Shown here: piece after piece, positions 47,133-58,779 of the stretch
Numbering within the stretch: the stretch's first letter is position 1
Layout: every line of letters begins with the position of its first letter
Origin: Ichthyophis bannanicus
Lineage: Eukaryota; Chordata; Amphibia; Gymnophiona; Ichthyophiidae
Assembly (NCBI GenBank): GCA_033557465.1
Contig: CM066036.1
Coordinates: forward strand, 589,393,574-589,457,573
Direction: 5' to 3'
DNA length: 64,000 nt
Notes under the pieces: model-generated
The model's input: the letters and a program-made list of their open reading frames with translations, nothing else
What the model was told of the DNA's origin: nothing
The model's database searches: none
Program-made: the position numbers and the translations under genes

Positions 47133-47876
47133 TATTGATATTTCAATCTTTTACAAAAAGAAAAAACAAAAGCAATAATAAGTAATAATACATTAAAACA
47201 AACAGTTTCTTAAACAATATTAACACCCAGCCCACAACATGGAGTGTGTGAAAGAAAGACAAATCAATGCTGAGAAAGAGAAGACTAATAAATATAAACC
47301 CCTATTTTCTAAGCAAGCCCACTAATTAACCAACATTCTGCAGAAAATTTTCCAATTGAGAGGCATCAAAAAAGATATAGGACTTAGCCCGGTGTGTAAC
47401 AACACACTTGCAAGGATATTTAAGTAGGAAAGTAGCCCCTAATGCCAAAACACGTGATCGAAATGAAAGGAAAGCCTTCCTTTTCAATTGCGTTGTGCGG
47501 GACACATCGGGAAAGACCTGTATCTGATGCCCAAAAACGTTTCCTGCCGATGTTTAAAATACGAGCGCATAATCCTCTCCTTATCTTGTTCTAAAGAAAA
47601 AGCAACTAACAGAGTAGCCCGAGTGGATATCTCTTCCACTGAGGACTCCAAATAAGCGGATAAATCTAGACTCTGAGCAGATAAACACTCCATATCATCT
47701 GCAATTACACCACCAGTTTCTGAATCCGAAACCACCTTCCCTCTGATAGCTGTAGGTAAATAATAAATTTTTGATAGAGCTATGGATTCAGGTTCAGAAA
47801 CCTTTAAAACATCTTTTAAATATTTAACGAATAGTATTGTTGGAGAAAGGTAATGCGTCCGAGGAAAATTCAATAA
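47133..47876 (-). mobile_element. ORF1-only retrocopy of an L1/Tx1-type LINE
   Basis: A complete short insertion. The 17 bp TCTTTTTCTGTTTTTTT is exactly duplicated at 47116-47132 and 47877-47893. On the minus strand it starts inside an ORF1 and carries its coding end (to about 47320). A roughly 190 bp 3' UTR then leads to AATAAA and a short poly(A) at the left boundary. No ORF2 lies between ORF1 and the poly(A), so the template RNA was ORF1-only, like a half-LINE (HAL1-type), or internally deleted. Confidence 0.8.
47316..47873 (-). pseudogene. L1/Tx1-type ORF1 protein C-terminal part, one frameshift
   Basis: ORF1 proteins of this kind are RNA-binding chaperones of LINE particles. LSAQSLDLSAYLESSVEEIS, then RATLLVAFSLEQDKERIM and RSYFKHRQETFLG (47700-47545), is the RRM-like region. 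A one-base deletion near 47540 shifts the frame; correcting the phase by eye, the other frame reads VFPDVSRTTQLKRKAFLSFR and LLKYPCKCVV, ending in YIFFDASQLENFLQ and TAA near 47316. The order matches the family's central and C-terminal domains. The N-terminal coiled coil is absent through 5' truncation at 47876. Confidence 0.7.
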
Positions 47877-47893
47877 TCTTTTTCTGTTTTTTT

Positions 47894-49324
47894 AATATCG
47901 CCTTATCCGAGAATCAAAGCGGTTTACAGGGAACAAAAACATGTGGAGGCCAATTCCGAAAACGTGCACGTCTGGGCAGCGGGCACATCCAAATGGAAAG
48001 GTTCACAAATAGAACCCAATTCCACACACATGGGGATAGATGCAGCCATGTGCACAGAATCGTCCACATAGAATGCTATGTGCAGCCCGCACACAGTGCC
48101 ACATTGTACAAAGACGGGTATACACAGACAACAGCATTGCACATCCTCGTGCTCACCATATTCTGAAAAGATGTACATCTGTGACCCTGCCCGTCTCCAC
48201 AATATACCCACAAACGGCCACACACCCTTCAAATCAGGCAGCTATGAAGCTACTGTGGGCATGGAAAGAGCTTCTTCTAAGTCTGAATGACAATGTAAGA
48301 TAGCAAGACTTGCAGGTAGTCAAGTTAGATAATTTAAACCAGTCCGTGGCATGCCCAAGCCACTACAAAGCACTTGCAGTATACAGTACTGTAGTAGGAA
48401 AATGGTTAGAGAGTAAACCTACTGGCACATGATGCAGTGCAGGACTACAGACAAGGTAGTAGACCCCCTCCCAAGGTATGCATATTGTGAACAGCTCAGG
48501 AATATGACTGTACGGTGCTAAGGACATGATCCCAGCAGAACAGGCACCCCATAGGAACCTACCCAAATACTTTCCCTGCAGTACTAAAGGGCCTTTGGAA
48601 TGACAACAGTCAGAAGTGCAAGGACCATACAGATATAGCCAGAGACACCATCGGTGCTCCCTGGGAATGGCATACTACGCTTTGCACTGTTGCACGCCCA
48701 TCCTCTGAGGTTCCCTGAGAAGTGACAGGGAAGTCTCTGGATAGGGAAATGATTGTGGAACCGTCCTGTGCAATCCTGCCTGTATGCACTGCCACCTGGT
48801 GAGGCTGCAGACAGCTCTATGGTCCAAGTATCTGCCAGGCATACCTGTCCCCCCGGATATGTGGATGAGCAATCTAGACCCCACCCCCTACACACACACA
48901 CACACACACACATGATGGATAGGGAACCACAGCAATCAGTACTTCCAACCTAGCATCATATCTGCTCACTACATCTCTATTTGGCTTCCTACATACATGA
49001 TAACTACAATGGTGGACCTCAATCTTCTACAGAGTTGCAGTAGGCTCAAACAGCCCTTCCAGTATATCTGCCTCAAGAGCCAAACCCCATATACACAAGG
49101 CACATCATAGGCCCACATATGTAAACAACTGCAACAATGACCTGTGTAGAAGATATGTACCATATAGCCACTGGGGTAAGATATTCCCAGTATAGTGTAC
49201 CAATAGGAGTTACATAAAACCTTATCTGCACCAGGGGACTGTGCACATTGCATAGAGTAATTATGTAAAACAAAGGTTGTATATTGTTGGGGGAGGTGGA
49301 AGGGAGGAGTAAGAAGTGGGAGGG
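47894..49324. other. Unassigned; LINE-tail-like start, CA repeat
   Basis: 47894-47935 reads ATCGCCTTATCCGAGAATC, like the complement of a LINE 3' end. The rest resembles the CA/TG-rich style of Harbinger interiors but no motif is found. A pure (CA)n tract lies at about 48889-48912. Confidence 0.35.
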
Positions 49325-49415
49325 TGTGGAGGCAGGGCCTGCCCGTCCATTGAGCAAGGATGTTGTTTGCACAGGGCCCCGCATTTCAGGGACCCCTGCG
49401 CAAACAACATTCTGC

Positions 49416-49805
49416 ATTAAAAAAAAAAAACCCTGGCCGCTGCCGCCATGGCAGCGGAAGAATCAAGCATCCCGCAGGCCCCCACCTACCTGGCAGAGCC
49501 CTCCTGGCCTCAGCTCCATCAGCGGCGTCTTTCAGAGCCACAAAGAGAGAGTTTCTCTCTCACGGCTCTGTTAAGCCCGCCGGGGCTGATGGGAAACAGG
49601 GTTTCCCGTCAGCCCCGGCGGGCTTAACAGAGCCACGAGAGGGAAACACTCCCTTCACGGCTCGAAAAGCCGTCGCTGATGGAGCTGATGCCGGGAGGGC
49701 TCTGCTGGGCAGGTGGGGGAGGGGGTCTGTGAGGCCGCAGGACACTTGATTCTGTTGCTGCCATGGCGGCAGCAGCAGCAGCAGCAGCCATGTTTTTTTT
49801 TTTTT
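49416..49805. repeat. Palindrome in hAT element 2
   Basis: Centre near 49598: GCCGGGGCTGATGGGAAAC on the left against GTTTCCCGTCAGCCCCGGC on the right. The similarity continues outward through CTCCATCAGCGGC / GCTGATGGAG to the A-run and T-run at the two ends. Confidence 0.85.
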
Positions 49806-49814
49806 AGTTTTAAA

Positions 49815-50830
49815 TTTACCTGGGCTGATGGGGGGAGGGGGGTTAGGACTGGTAATGGGGGGGCTAAAATTGGAAATGGGCTAATGGGGGGGTTAGGACT
49901 GGAAATGGGTTGATGGGGGGTTAGGAATGGTAATGGGCTATGCGGGGCTAAGACTGAAAATGGGGTGATGGGAGGGTTAGGACTGGAAGTGGGCTGTTTG
50001 GGGGCTTAGTACTGGTTATGGGCTATGGGGTGGGGGCTAGGACTAGTAATGAGCTGGGGGGGTTGCTTGGACTGGAAATGGACTGAGTGGAAGGGGGGTT
50101 TGAACTGCAAATAGCTGATGGGGGGGGGTTGGAATGGAAATGGGCTGAGTGGAAGGGGGGGCTTGAACTGCAAATAGCTGATGGGGAGGGGGGCTTGGAA
50201 TGGAAATGGTCTGTGAGGGGAGGGAGCTAGGACTGAAAATGGACTGAGTGGGGGGGAGCTAGGACAGGAAATGGGCTGATGGAGGGGCTAGGATAGGACT
50301 GGAAATGGGCTGTTGGGGGTGCTAAGCTTGGACATGGGCTGTGGTGGGGGCTTGGATTGAAATGGACTCATGGAGGGGCTAGAACTGGAGGGTAGGCTCA
50401 TGGGGGCTTGGATTGGAAATGGGCTGAGTAGAGGGGAGCTAGGATTTGACATGGGCTGATGGTGGGGCTAGGAAAGCACTAGAAATGTGCTGATGGGGGG
50501 GCTAGGATTGGAAATAAGCTGATGGAGGGACTCAAATAGGACTGGAAATGGATGGGGGAGCTAGGATTGGAAATGGGCTGATGGTGGGGTTAGGATAGGA
50601 TTGGAAATGGGCTGATGGGGGACTAGGACTGGAAATGGGCTGATGGTGGGGCTAGGATAGAATTGGAAATGGGCTGATGGGGAGGCTAGGACTGGAAATG
50701 GGCTGATGGTGGGGCTAGGATAGAATTGGAAATGGGCTGATGGGGGGGCTAGGACCGGAAATGGTCTGATGCGGGGACTAGAAGGGAGCAGATGTTGGGT
50801 GGGGCTAGAACTAGAAGGGAGCTGATGTTG
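49815..50830 (+). repeat. Minisatellite in hAT element 2
   Basis: About 30 to 35 imperfect head-to-tail units of roughly 28-32 bp around GCTAGGACTGGAAATGGGCT followed by GATGGGGG. Unit length varies through the G runs. The same unit forms arrays at 54520-55590 and, inverted, at 59290-59900. Confidence 0.85.
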
Positions 50831-51841
50831 GGGAAGGATTACAATGGGATGGGGCTGGGAGAGTGAAATGGAGAGGGGAAAAATATTTTGTGTGGGAGGG
50901 AAGAAAAATCTACAATTGGCCGGGTATTGGGAGAGTAAAAGGGGATTGAGGATGGAGGGGTAAAATTTGAGTGGATGAAATAGGAATGAGGAAAGAGCAA
51001 AAGGAGAAAGATTAGTATGTTAAAGCAGATGTAGAGAGAGAATGGAAAAAAACTAGAAGAGAGAAGAAAGGACAAATGGACAGCAGACAATGGAGAGTTA
51101 GCAGAAGACACAAAGAAACCAAAAGAAAGTGGCTGGAGCAATTGCAACTGAAAAAAAATGCACAAAAGGTAGAAAAATATCTCTTTATTTTGAATTTATT
51201 AACTGGAATATGTCAGCTCTGGGAAATGTGCATCATTAACATCTGCGCTTTTTTAGTACAAGAGGAAATTAATTTATAGTTTTATTTCTACAGTGTTGTT
51301 GTACATTCCAAGTTTGGCTTTTGGGGTTCCCAGTTTAATTATTGTCTTCCTGTTTCTAAATTGTGATACCTTGTTTGGTGATGGTCTATGTTCTGTATGT
51401 GTAACTGAACTGAGGTATTCTGTTTATGTAATTCCTATTTGACATTGCCACTTGTTCTCTTTCCCCAGTAGGTCATGTATTGTTATTCTCTGAAATGTAT
51501 TGTTTTAATATTTGCAGTGTTGTCTTTTGATAGATAGAGTATGGTGCTTTGTGAGTCCTGGTAGTGCTGTTATGATACGGCGGGTTTGCTATGGGTTCTA
51601 AATGGGCAGTGTTTGTAGTAGTTCCTAATGTGCCTGGCGGTTGGCACTGGATTATAGTAATGTAGAAATCTTTTAATCTTTCTTTATCTATACACTTAAT
51701 AAGAGGCATGTTTACTAAACGTTAGTGTTTGGTAACATTATGCAAATATTTATGCAAATGATGTCCCTTATGCAAATGAGGCCCCGCACCGAGTCTCCGC
51801 ACATGGCCCTGCACTCCCCTTGGGCCACCCCTGTGTGAAGG

Positions 51842-52794
51842 GGATATATATTTGTAAGTTTTGTTGTTCCATGGGGACACATCATTTCGTCCTTGAAGTG
51901 TTCTTTGAATAGGAATGTCTTGGGTTCTTTTCGGAATTTTGTTAGGTCATGTGTTTATGGATGTGACTCTGATATGCCATTTAATGATGAATCTTTTCCA
52001 TGTCTTGGAGCTTGTATTTAATGCATTTGTTTGTATTAATTGTAGCAAAACATGTTCCAAGAGTGGCTGATGAAATTGGTGATGCTTTATGTCATGCCAG
52101 TCCTGTTTTTGCTTGCTTGTTCCTAGCGTAGACAGAGATCCAGTGGCCATGCCAGAAGGATTACAGAATGTGATTCCAGTTGTCTGTGGCACCTTCTGGG
52201 ATATTCTCTTTTAGAGAATATGTGGGAAGTTATTTGATTCTATCTCTGAGGCCCATGCAATTCAATTTTTGTTATTTGCTATTCAATGCAAGCTGTCTGG
52301 GTAGTTGACATCAAATACATTGATGACTGTGGCTTTTGTCTTGAAGTTACATGAGTTTTTTAGTGAAGAAACTTTTGACAGAGATTGGACAGGAGTGCAC
52401 AAAGGATAATGCATCTGCTCATTTTGCATACATATTGTGTGCTTTGTTTGGGATTGTGCTTGGGGTTTATCTATCAGGATATACAAGAGCCTTTTTCCAT
52501 GTATCATTTTTGTTTGCCTTTTTTGAGGCATGGAAGATAAGTGAGTTGGTAGTCCCAGCAAGGAATGCCATGGGGAACTTTGGTTGCTGTTGGGGCATGT
52601 TTTGATGGCTGGGAGGATGGTGTCCATTAGAGATGTGCATTTGTGAGCACACATTTGGTTCGTTTAGGAGCCTAAATATTTTGTGTTTATGTGCACATAT
52701 ACCTATGAATTAATGTGCATACAATTGATTTGCATGCTTAAAAATGTTCTAGTGCAAATACAATATTTTAAGTGAACACAAACCAGAGTATACA
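51842..52794. other. AT-rich DNA, no gene recognised
   Basis: The stretch 51850-52680 contains chance frames of up to 123 codons on the minus strand, rich in Gln/Thr/Asn, without any motif I recognise. It follows the right flank of hAT element 2. Confidence 0.35.
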
Positions 52795-53670
52795 GTATAA
52801 GAACATAAGATGAGTCATACTGGGTCAGACCAAGAGTCCATCAAACCAGTATCCTGTTTCCAACCAGAGTCAATCCATGTCACAAGTACCTGGCAGGCTC
52901 CCAAAAAAGGTACACAGGTTCCTGTGCTTGTCCTGGGATAAACAGTGGATTTCCCTGGTCCTCTTTAATTATGGTTTATGGACTTTTCCTCCAGGAACTT
53001 GTCCAAATCTCTTTTAAATCCAGCTACACTAACAGCTTTTACTTCATCCTCCGGTAATAAATTAAAGAGTTTGATTATGCGTTGAGTGATTAGTCTTAAA
53101 TGTGCTATATTATAGCTTCATTGTGTGTCCCCTAGTCTTTCTGCTTTTGAAGGAGTAAACAACCAATCTAGATTTACCCATTCCACTCCACTCATTTATT
53201 TTATATATCTCTATCATAATGCCCCTCAGACATCTTTTTTCCAAGTTGAAGAGCCCTAACCTTTTAAGCTTTTCCTCGTAGGGGTGTCCTTCCATCCCCT
53301 TTATCATTTTGGTGACTCTTCTCTGTACCTTTGCTGATTCTGCTATATCCTTTTTAAGATATGGTGACCAGACTTGCACACAGTATTCAAGGTGCAGTTG
53401 CACCATGGAGCAATACAGAAGCATTATGATATCCTTGGTTTTATTCACTATTCCTTTTCCTTATGATTCCTAGCATTCTACTTGCTTTCTTGGCTGCTGC
53501 TGCACACTGGACAGAGGGTTTCAATGTTTTATCCATGATGATGCCTAAATCTTTTTCCTGTGTGGTGGTTTCTAATGTGTAACCTTGCATCGTGTAACCT
53601 TGCACACCTCTAGTAGGCATACTATACATATTCACTATTGGGGAGTGGTGTTTGGGTGGGTCTACCATGA
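52795..53670 (-). mobile_element. CR1 LINE, 5'-truncated copy 3
   Basis: The minus strand carries the CR1 ORF2 C-terminus: KDLGIIMDKTLKPSVQCAAA, KKASRMLGIIRK, then with a frame change IMLLYCSMVQLHLEYCVQVW, KVQRRVTKMIKGMEGHPYEE, LGLFNLEKRCLRGIMIEIYK and SRKTRGHTMKL. The 3' UTR ends at ATAAGAACATAAG (52798). Several frameshifts make it older than copy 1. Confidence 0.9.
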
Positions 53671-54121
53671 ATCAAGAGGAATGACGCAGCAGAGGATAGG
53701 AGGGATATCCAAGAGGAATCTAGGATTGTGTGAGGGGAGACAGATTTGTTGATAGAAGAAAGATGGTAAGAGGGATCTAGGGCTAATGGAGAGAGAGTGG
53801 AGTCCTTCCTTCATTTCCTTTTCCCTCTCTCTACCTAACACTAATCCTATCTCTCTTCTCTCATACGGCACCCTTGAAGCCAACCCCCCTCTATCTCTCT
53901 TTCTCTCTCTCTCTCTCATACACACACACACGCACACACCATATTTATGTTATCACACACATTTATCCCACTTGTTCCCTTTCCTCTCTCTCAGCCAGCT
54001 CTCTGCACCAATCCTTCCTCATTTGTTCTCTTATGTGATCCCCCTCCACTTCTCTTCACTCCAATAGCTCCTCTCAAACCCTTGCATTGCCTTCAGTCCC
54101 TTTTGCACTTTCCTACCTTCA
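53671..54121. repeat. Pyrimidine-rich low-complexity DNA
   Basis: Purine-rich then pyrimidine-rich DNA with (CT)n and (CA)n tracts near 53896-53940. No gene. Confidence 0.5.
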
Positions 54122-54220
54122 GCCCCTACCAGGGCCGGCCCGTCCATCTGTGTGAGAAAGTTGTTTGCACAGGGCCCCGCACTTCAGGGGGCCCCACCCG
54201 AACTCCATTCTCACACAGAT

Positions 54221-54487
54221 GGACAGCTTCAGAGGGAGCCAGGGAAGCCCATGTGAGACACCAGCTCCCTTTGCACAGCCGCCAGCATGAAGAATGTTTT
54301 TCCTCACTCTGGCGGCTGTTTCAGTGAAGCACGCGAGTGCCGAGAAATGACCTTTAACCTTTCCCGGCATTCAGCACGCTTCATTGAAACAGCCACCAGC
54401 GTGAGAAAAAACACTCTTCACACTGGCGGTTGTGCAGAAGGAGCTGGGGCCTTGCGCGGGCTTCCCTGGCTCCCTCTGAAGTCCCTT
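54221..54487. repeat. Palindrome in hAT element 3
   Basis: Centre near 54352. CTTCAGAGGGAGCCAGGGAA on the left pairs with TTCCCTGGCTCCCTCTGAAG on the right, and CTGGCGGCTGTTTCAGTGAA pairs with TTCATTGAAACAGCCACCAG. Its sequence is unrelated to the palindrome of element 2. Confidence 0.9.
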
Positions 54488-54519
54488 AGATGACCGCGGG
54501 GCTCTTCAGTGGGCAGGCA

Positions 54520-55590
54520 GGGGTGTTAGAGCTGGAAATAAGCTGTGATGGGGAGAAGCTTGGATTAAAAATGGGCTGTAATTGGGGGGAAGCTTGGACT
54601 GCAAATGGGCTATATGGGGGGGGGGAGAAGATGGGACAGGAAATGGGCTGTGATGGGGGCTAAGACTGGAAATGGGCTGAAGGGGGAAGCTTGGGCTGGA
54701 AATGACTGTTGGGGGGCTAGGATTGGAAATGGGCTGATGGGGGCTGGAATAGGACTGGAAATGGGTTGTGATGTGGGGAAGCTGGGACTAGAAATGGGCT
54801 GTGATGGGAGAGTAAGCTGGGACTGGAAATGAGATGTGAATGGGGGAGCTAGGACTGGAAATGACTGATGGGGGATAGGACTGGAAATGGGCTGATGAGG
54901 GGGCTTGGACTAGAAATGGGTTGATGGGGGCTGGAATAGGACTGGAATTGGTTGTGATGGGGGAAGCTTGGGCTGGAAATGACTGTTGGGGGGCTAGGAT
55001 TGGAAATGGGCTGATGGGGGCTGGAATAGGGCTGGAAATGGGCTGTGATGGGAAAGTAAGATGGGACTGGAAATGGGTTGTGATGGGGGACTAGGACTGG
55101 AAATGGGCTGTGAATGGGGGCCTAGGACTGGAAATGATTTATGGGGGGATAGGACTGGAAATGGGCTGATGAGGGGGCTTGGACTAGACATGGGTTGATG
55201 GGGGCTGGAATAGGACTGGAATTGGGTTGTGATGGGGGGAAGCTTGGACTGGAAATGGGCTGATGGAGGTTGCTTGGACTACAGATGGGTTTGATGAGGA
55301 GCTGGAATAGGACTGGAAATGGCTGATAGGGAGCTTGGACTGGAAATGGGCTAATGGGGAGCTTGGACTGGAAATGGGCTGATGGGTGGGGGCTAGGACT
55401 GGAAATGGGCTGATGGGGGGTTAGGATTGGAAATTGGATGATGGGAGGACCTTGGATTGGAAATAGTCTGAATGTGGGCTGGAATAGGACTAGAAATGGG
55501 GGAGCTTGGACTGCAAATGGGCTGATGGGCTGGAGTAGGACTGGAAATTGCTGATGGGAGCTGGAATAGGGCTGGAAATGGGCTAGAATA
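54520..55590 (+). repeat. Minisatellite in hAT element 3
   Basis: About 35 units around GGACTGGAAATGGGCTGATG with variants AGCTTGGACTGG and GGGCTGGAATAGGACTGG, giving a higher-order mixture. Same family as 49815-50830. Confidence 0.85.
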
Positions 55591-55764
55591 TAGTAATGTA
55601 GAAAACTGGTAGACTTCTTTATCCAGACACTCATTAAGAGGCATGTTTACTAAAAGCACATTATGCAAGTATGTATGCAAATGAGGCTCCTTATGCAAAT
55701 GAGGCACCGCAATGAATCTCCACACATGGCCCCGCACTCCCTTTGGGCCGCCCCTGGCCCCTAC

Positions 55765-56561
55765 CTGCTGAATCCTCCCTGCTAATACTTCCAATTTTAC
55801 TCTCCTTGCCATATACTTGTGAAATCCTCCCTGCTAATACTTTCAATTTTACTCTCCTTGCCATATACTTGTGAAATCACTAGCCTGCAATCAAGTGTGA
55901 ATCATATAATTCGAGTGATATGACCTGTACTTTTCCACTAAATCATTATGTATGTTTTAATTCCTGGCCTGTACAGCCGCACTGTTATGTATAGCAAACC
56001 GCTGCTGATCGCTGGAAGTAGCGGGATACAAGTGTACACTAAATAAATAAAAATAAATAAAATAAATTTAACCTCCTTCCTACCACTACTGATTCATCCT
56101 AACTCACTCTTCTCTGCTACGCCAATCCCCTGATCCCCCTCCTTAACAATCTAACTTGTACAGCAGTAGCATCAGTTGAGCACCAGTAGGCAAACTAGGA
56201 AGGCATGAACTCGGGCACTGCTACTCAGTTGCCTCTTCCACCAGCCAGGAATACGGGGAGAGGTGCCCACCTACATATCTCTGGTCTTACCGGATCTGGT
56301 TCCTGTTTTTTTTTTAAACAATTACACAGGCATCATGCAATTCTGTTGCAAAGATCAGATTCTGTAACCCTTGCTACAACTGTGGAAAAAGCAGAGACCA
56401 GGGGTGTCTGAGTGTAACCTGTCACTGTGAAAAGGAAAAACCAGGCTTTCGCTCTGGCCAGAAACAAAATTGTAGTTTATTTTGTACTAATTGGGCAATT
56501 TTGTCTGTGTGCCGGGTGATTTATTCTGTTTCACTTTAGACACATTGACTACAATCTAAGA
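55765..56561. other. Flank with short duplication and retroposon tail
   Basis: A 59 bp segment starting TGAAATCCTCCCTGCTAATA-like is tandemly duplicated (about 55780-55880). 55960-56075 is the retroposon tail GATCGCTGGAAGTAGCGGG plus (TAAA)n, also seen at 36838. Otherwise nothing is recognised. Confidence 0.45.
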
Positions 56562-57476
56562 GCATAACAACATAAGATTTGCCATACTGCATAAGAACAA
56601 AGGTCCATCAAGTCCATATTCTGTTTCCAATTACAACTAATCCAGGATCCCGAAAGATAGACAGGGATAAGCAGTGGATTTCCCAAATCTACTTAAATAA
56701 TGGTTTATGGACTTTTCCTCCAGGAACTTGTCCAAACATATTTTAAACTCAGGTACACTAACAGCTTTTACTTTATCCTCCGATAACCAATTTCAGAGTA
56801 TAATTACATGTTGAGTGAAAAAATATTTTCTCCAATTAGTTTTAAATGTACTACTTTTATAGCTTTATTGTATGTCACCTGGGCTTTGTACTTTCTGAAG
56901 GAGTAAAGAATTGATTAATGTTTATTCATTATTTTATAGAGCTCTATCATATCTCCTCTCAGTTTCTCCAAGCTGAAGAGTCCTAGCCTTTTAAGCTTTT
57001 CCTTATAGGGTATGCTTCCATTTGCTTAATCATTTTCGTCTCCCTTGTACTTTTTTGAAAGCCACAATATATATATATATTTTTTTTTATATAGCGACTA
57101 GAACTGCACACAATATTCAAGGTCTAAGCGCATCATGGAGTAATATAGAGGCATTAAGATACCCTTTGTTTTATTCTCCATTCCTTTTCTTATAATGCCT
57201 AGCATTCTATTAACTTTCTTGTCTGCTGCTGCACACGAAGCAGAGGATTTCAATAGTGTATCCATGATGAAGCCTAGATTCTTTTCCTGGGTGACGACTC
57301 CCAGGCACGGCTCAAGGTAATCTTCTGCCTGAGGCAAAGTATGAAAAAGGTGCGCCCCCCCCCCCCCCACACACACACCTTAGAGGGGGTGGGGCTTTTT
57401 CAGAAATCCAATCAGAGACTGAACCAAACCAAAAAGCCGATTAGATTATATGGAGGAAATGCAAGATGTTTGCACA

Positions 57477-57908
57477 CAGGGCCATATCGAGCTGCAATCA
57501 CACCCTGTGAGACTTGCAGCTCGGGCGCACGCTCCCCCTCCCCCTCCCCCAATACCTCCGTCCAGCGCTGCCTGCTCTTTCCCTGCTGCTGCTGCCCTCT
57601 GTTTTTTTCACGGAGGCGCCAGCAGCAGGGAAAGAGCAGGCAGCGCTGGATGGAGGTATGGGAAGGAGAAGGGGGGCATGCGCCCGATCTGAAAGGCGCC
57701 GGCACTTTAAGCAGATCTGTCCCTCCTTGACATCGAGTCAGAGGAGGGAGGGACCAGACCTGCTTAAAGAGGCCTGGGGAGCGCATTTCGACTGCCTACT
57801 ATTGTCCTGCCAGCGGCAGCAGGGCAACAGCAGACAGCCGAAATACGCCTCCCAAGCCTTTTCGCCCTGTGCGGCTGCATCGCTTGCACAGGGCTAGGTA
57901 CAGTCCCA
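57477..57908. mobile_element. hAT MITE nested in element 4
   Basis: 432 bp beginning CAGGGCCATATCGAGC and ending GCTAGGTACAGTCCCA. The 8 bp TTTGCACA is exactly duplicated (57469-57476 and 57909-57916). Interior palindrome at 57526-57690 (CCAGCGCTGCCTGCTCTTTC against GAAAGAGCAGGCAGCGCTGG). The right terminus has mutated from CTG to CCA. Confidence 0.7.
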
Positions 57909-58779
57909 TTTGCACACCAAGGAACTAAAAGACAGCAAGAACTAACAGCACAGATTATAAAACTAAATTATAACTCATTTTTATTTTGTTGTTATAAACT
58001 GTGTTATGGTTCTTGCTATTTCTTTTTCAACATATATTTTGCATCCACAGTAGGTGCAGAGCAGAACCAGGACATTCACCCACAGAACTCAATATTTAAA
58101 AAAAAATCTGATTCTGATCATCTCACCAACAACAACAACAACCACTATTCTCCAGTACCAGGCATATTGTGAACTAATACAAATCCCTACAACAAAGAAC
58201 AAACCTACCATACCATACCATATCAGCACAAACTTCCAAAACTCACATAAGGAGCCCATCCAAAAAAAGCATCACTGTAAATACTACAGTGGGCCCTGGA
58301 ACATCCATACACCTATTTGAAAAGCTGAACAAGTCAAATTGCTACAGTACAGTATATAGATCTTTATGTACAAACTCCATATTAACAGAACACGTGAACT
58401 CAGTCACACACTCGCAACATTGACCCTCACCAAGTACAGAATAAGTAACCACAATCTAAAGTAAAAATAATAATATGTAGACTAAATTTAAATTGAAACC
58501 CCAAGAAGCCAGAGTCCACATGCAGTGCAACATTAGATAAATAGATACATAAGATGCAGTTCTCCAATACTGTGTAAAATATAAAAATAGCACAAAGTCC
58601 AATCACTAAAATTAAATAAAATTATTGTTTCTACCTTTGTTGTCTGGCCATGTTATTCTCTGATCATGCTGGTCCCGATCTGAGGCTTCTGCTTTCCTGT
58701 CTTCTCTTAGCTCTCTTTCTGTGGTCTATGGTCCATCTGCCATTTCTTATCTCTTCTTTTGTTTTCTTCACTTCCTTCC

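Larger units (their letters stand above)
49333..51833 (+). mobile_element. hAT-type element 2, palindrome plus minisatellite
   Basis: Starts CAGGGCCTGCCCGTCC and ends TTGGGCCACCCCTG, which are inverted repeats. Flanks TGTGGAGG (49325-49332) and TGTGAAGG (51834-51841) match 7/8. Interior in order: GTTTGCACAGGGCCCCGCA, a palindrome of about 390 bp (49416-49805), about 1 kb of 28-30 bp minisatellite (49815-50830), then the 3' region shared with hAT element 1 (51040-51660). No transposase. Confidence 0.8.
54130..55756 (+). mobile_element. hAT-type element 3, palindrome plus minisatellite
   Basis: Starts CAGGGCCGGCCCGTCC and ends CTTTGGGCCGCCCCTG (inverted repeats). The 8 bp GCCCCTAC is exactly duplicated (54122-54129 and 55757-55764). 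Order of parts as in element 2: GTTTGCACAGGGCCCCGCA, palindrome (54221-54487), minisatellite (54520-55590), and a short 3' end with TATGCAAATGAGGC. The 600 bp 3' region present in element 2 is mostly missing. 1,627 bp. Confidence 0.9.

Noticed and set aside
49815..50830. Regular array with near-constant unit, considered as a CRISPR-like array.
   Set aside because: There are no unique spacers; units are head-to-tail and vary throughout. It is a minisatellite in a vertebrate transposon.
57341..57366. C run next to a CA repeat, considered as a G-quadruplex or recombination site.
   Set aside because: A plain homopolymer run beside a short microsatellite; nothing further supports a function.
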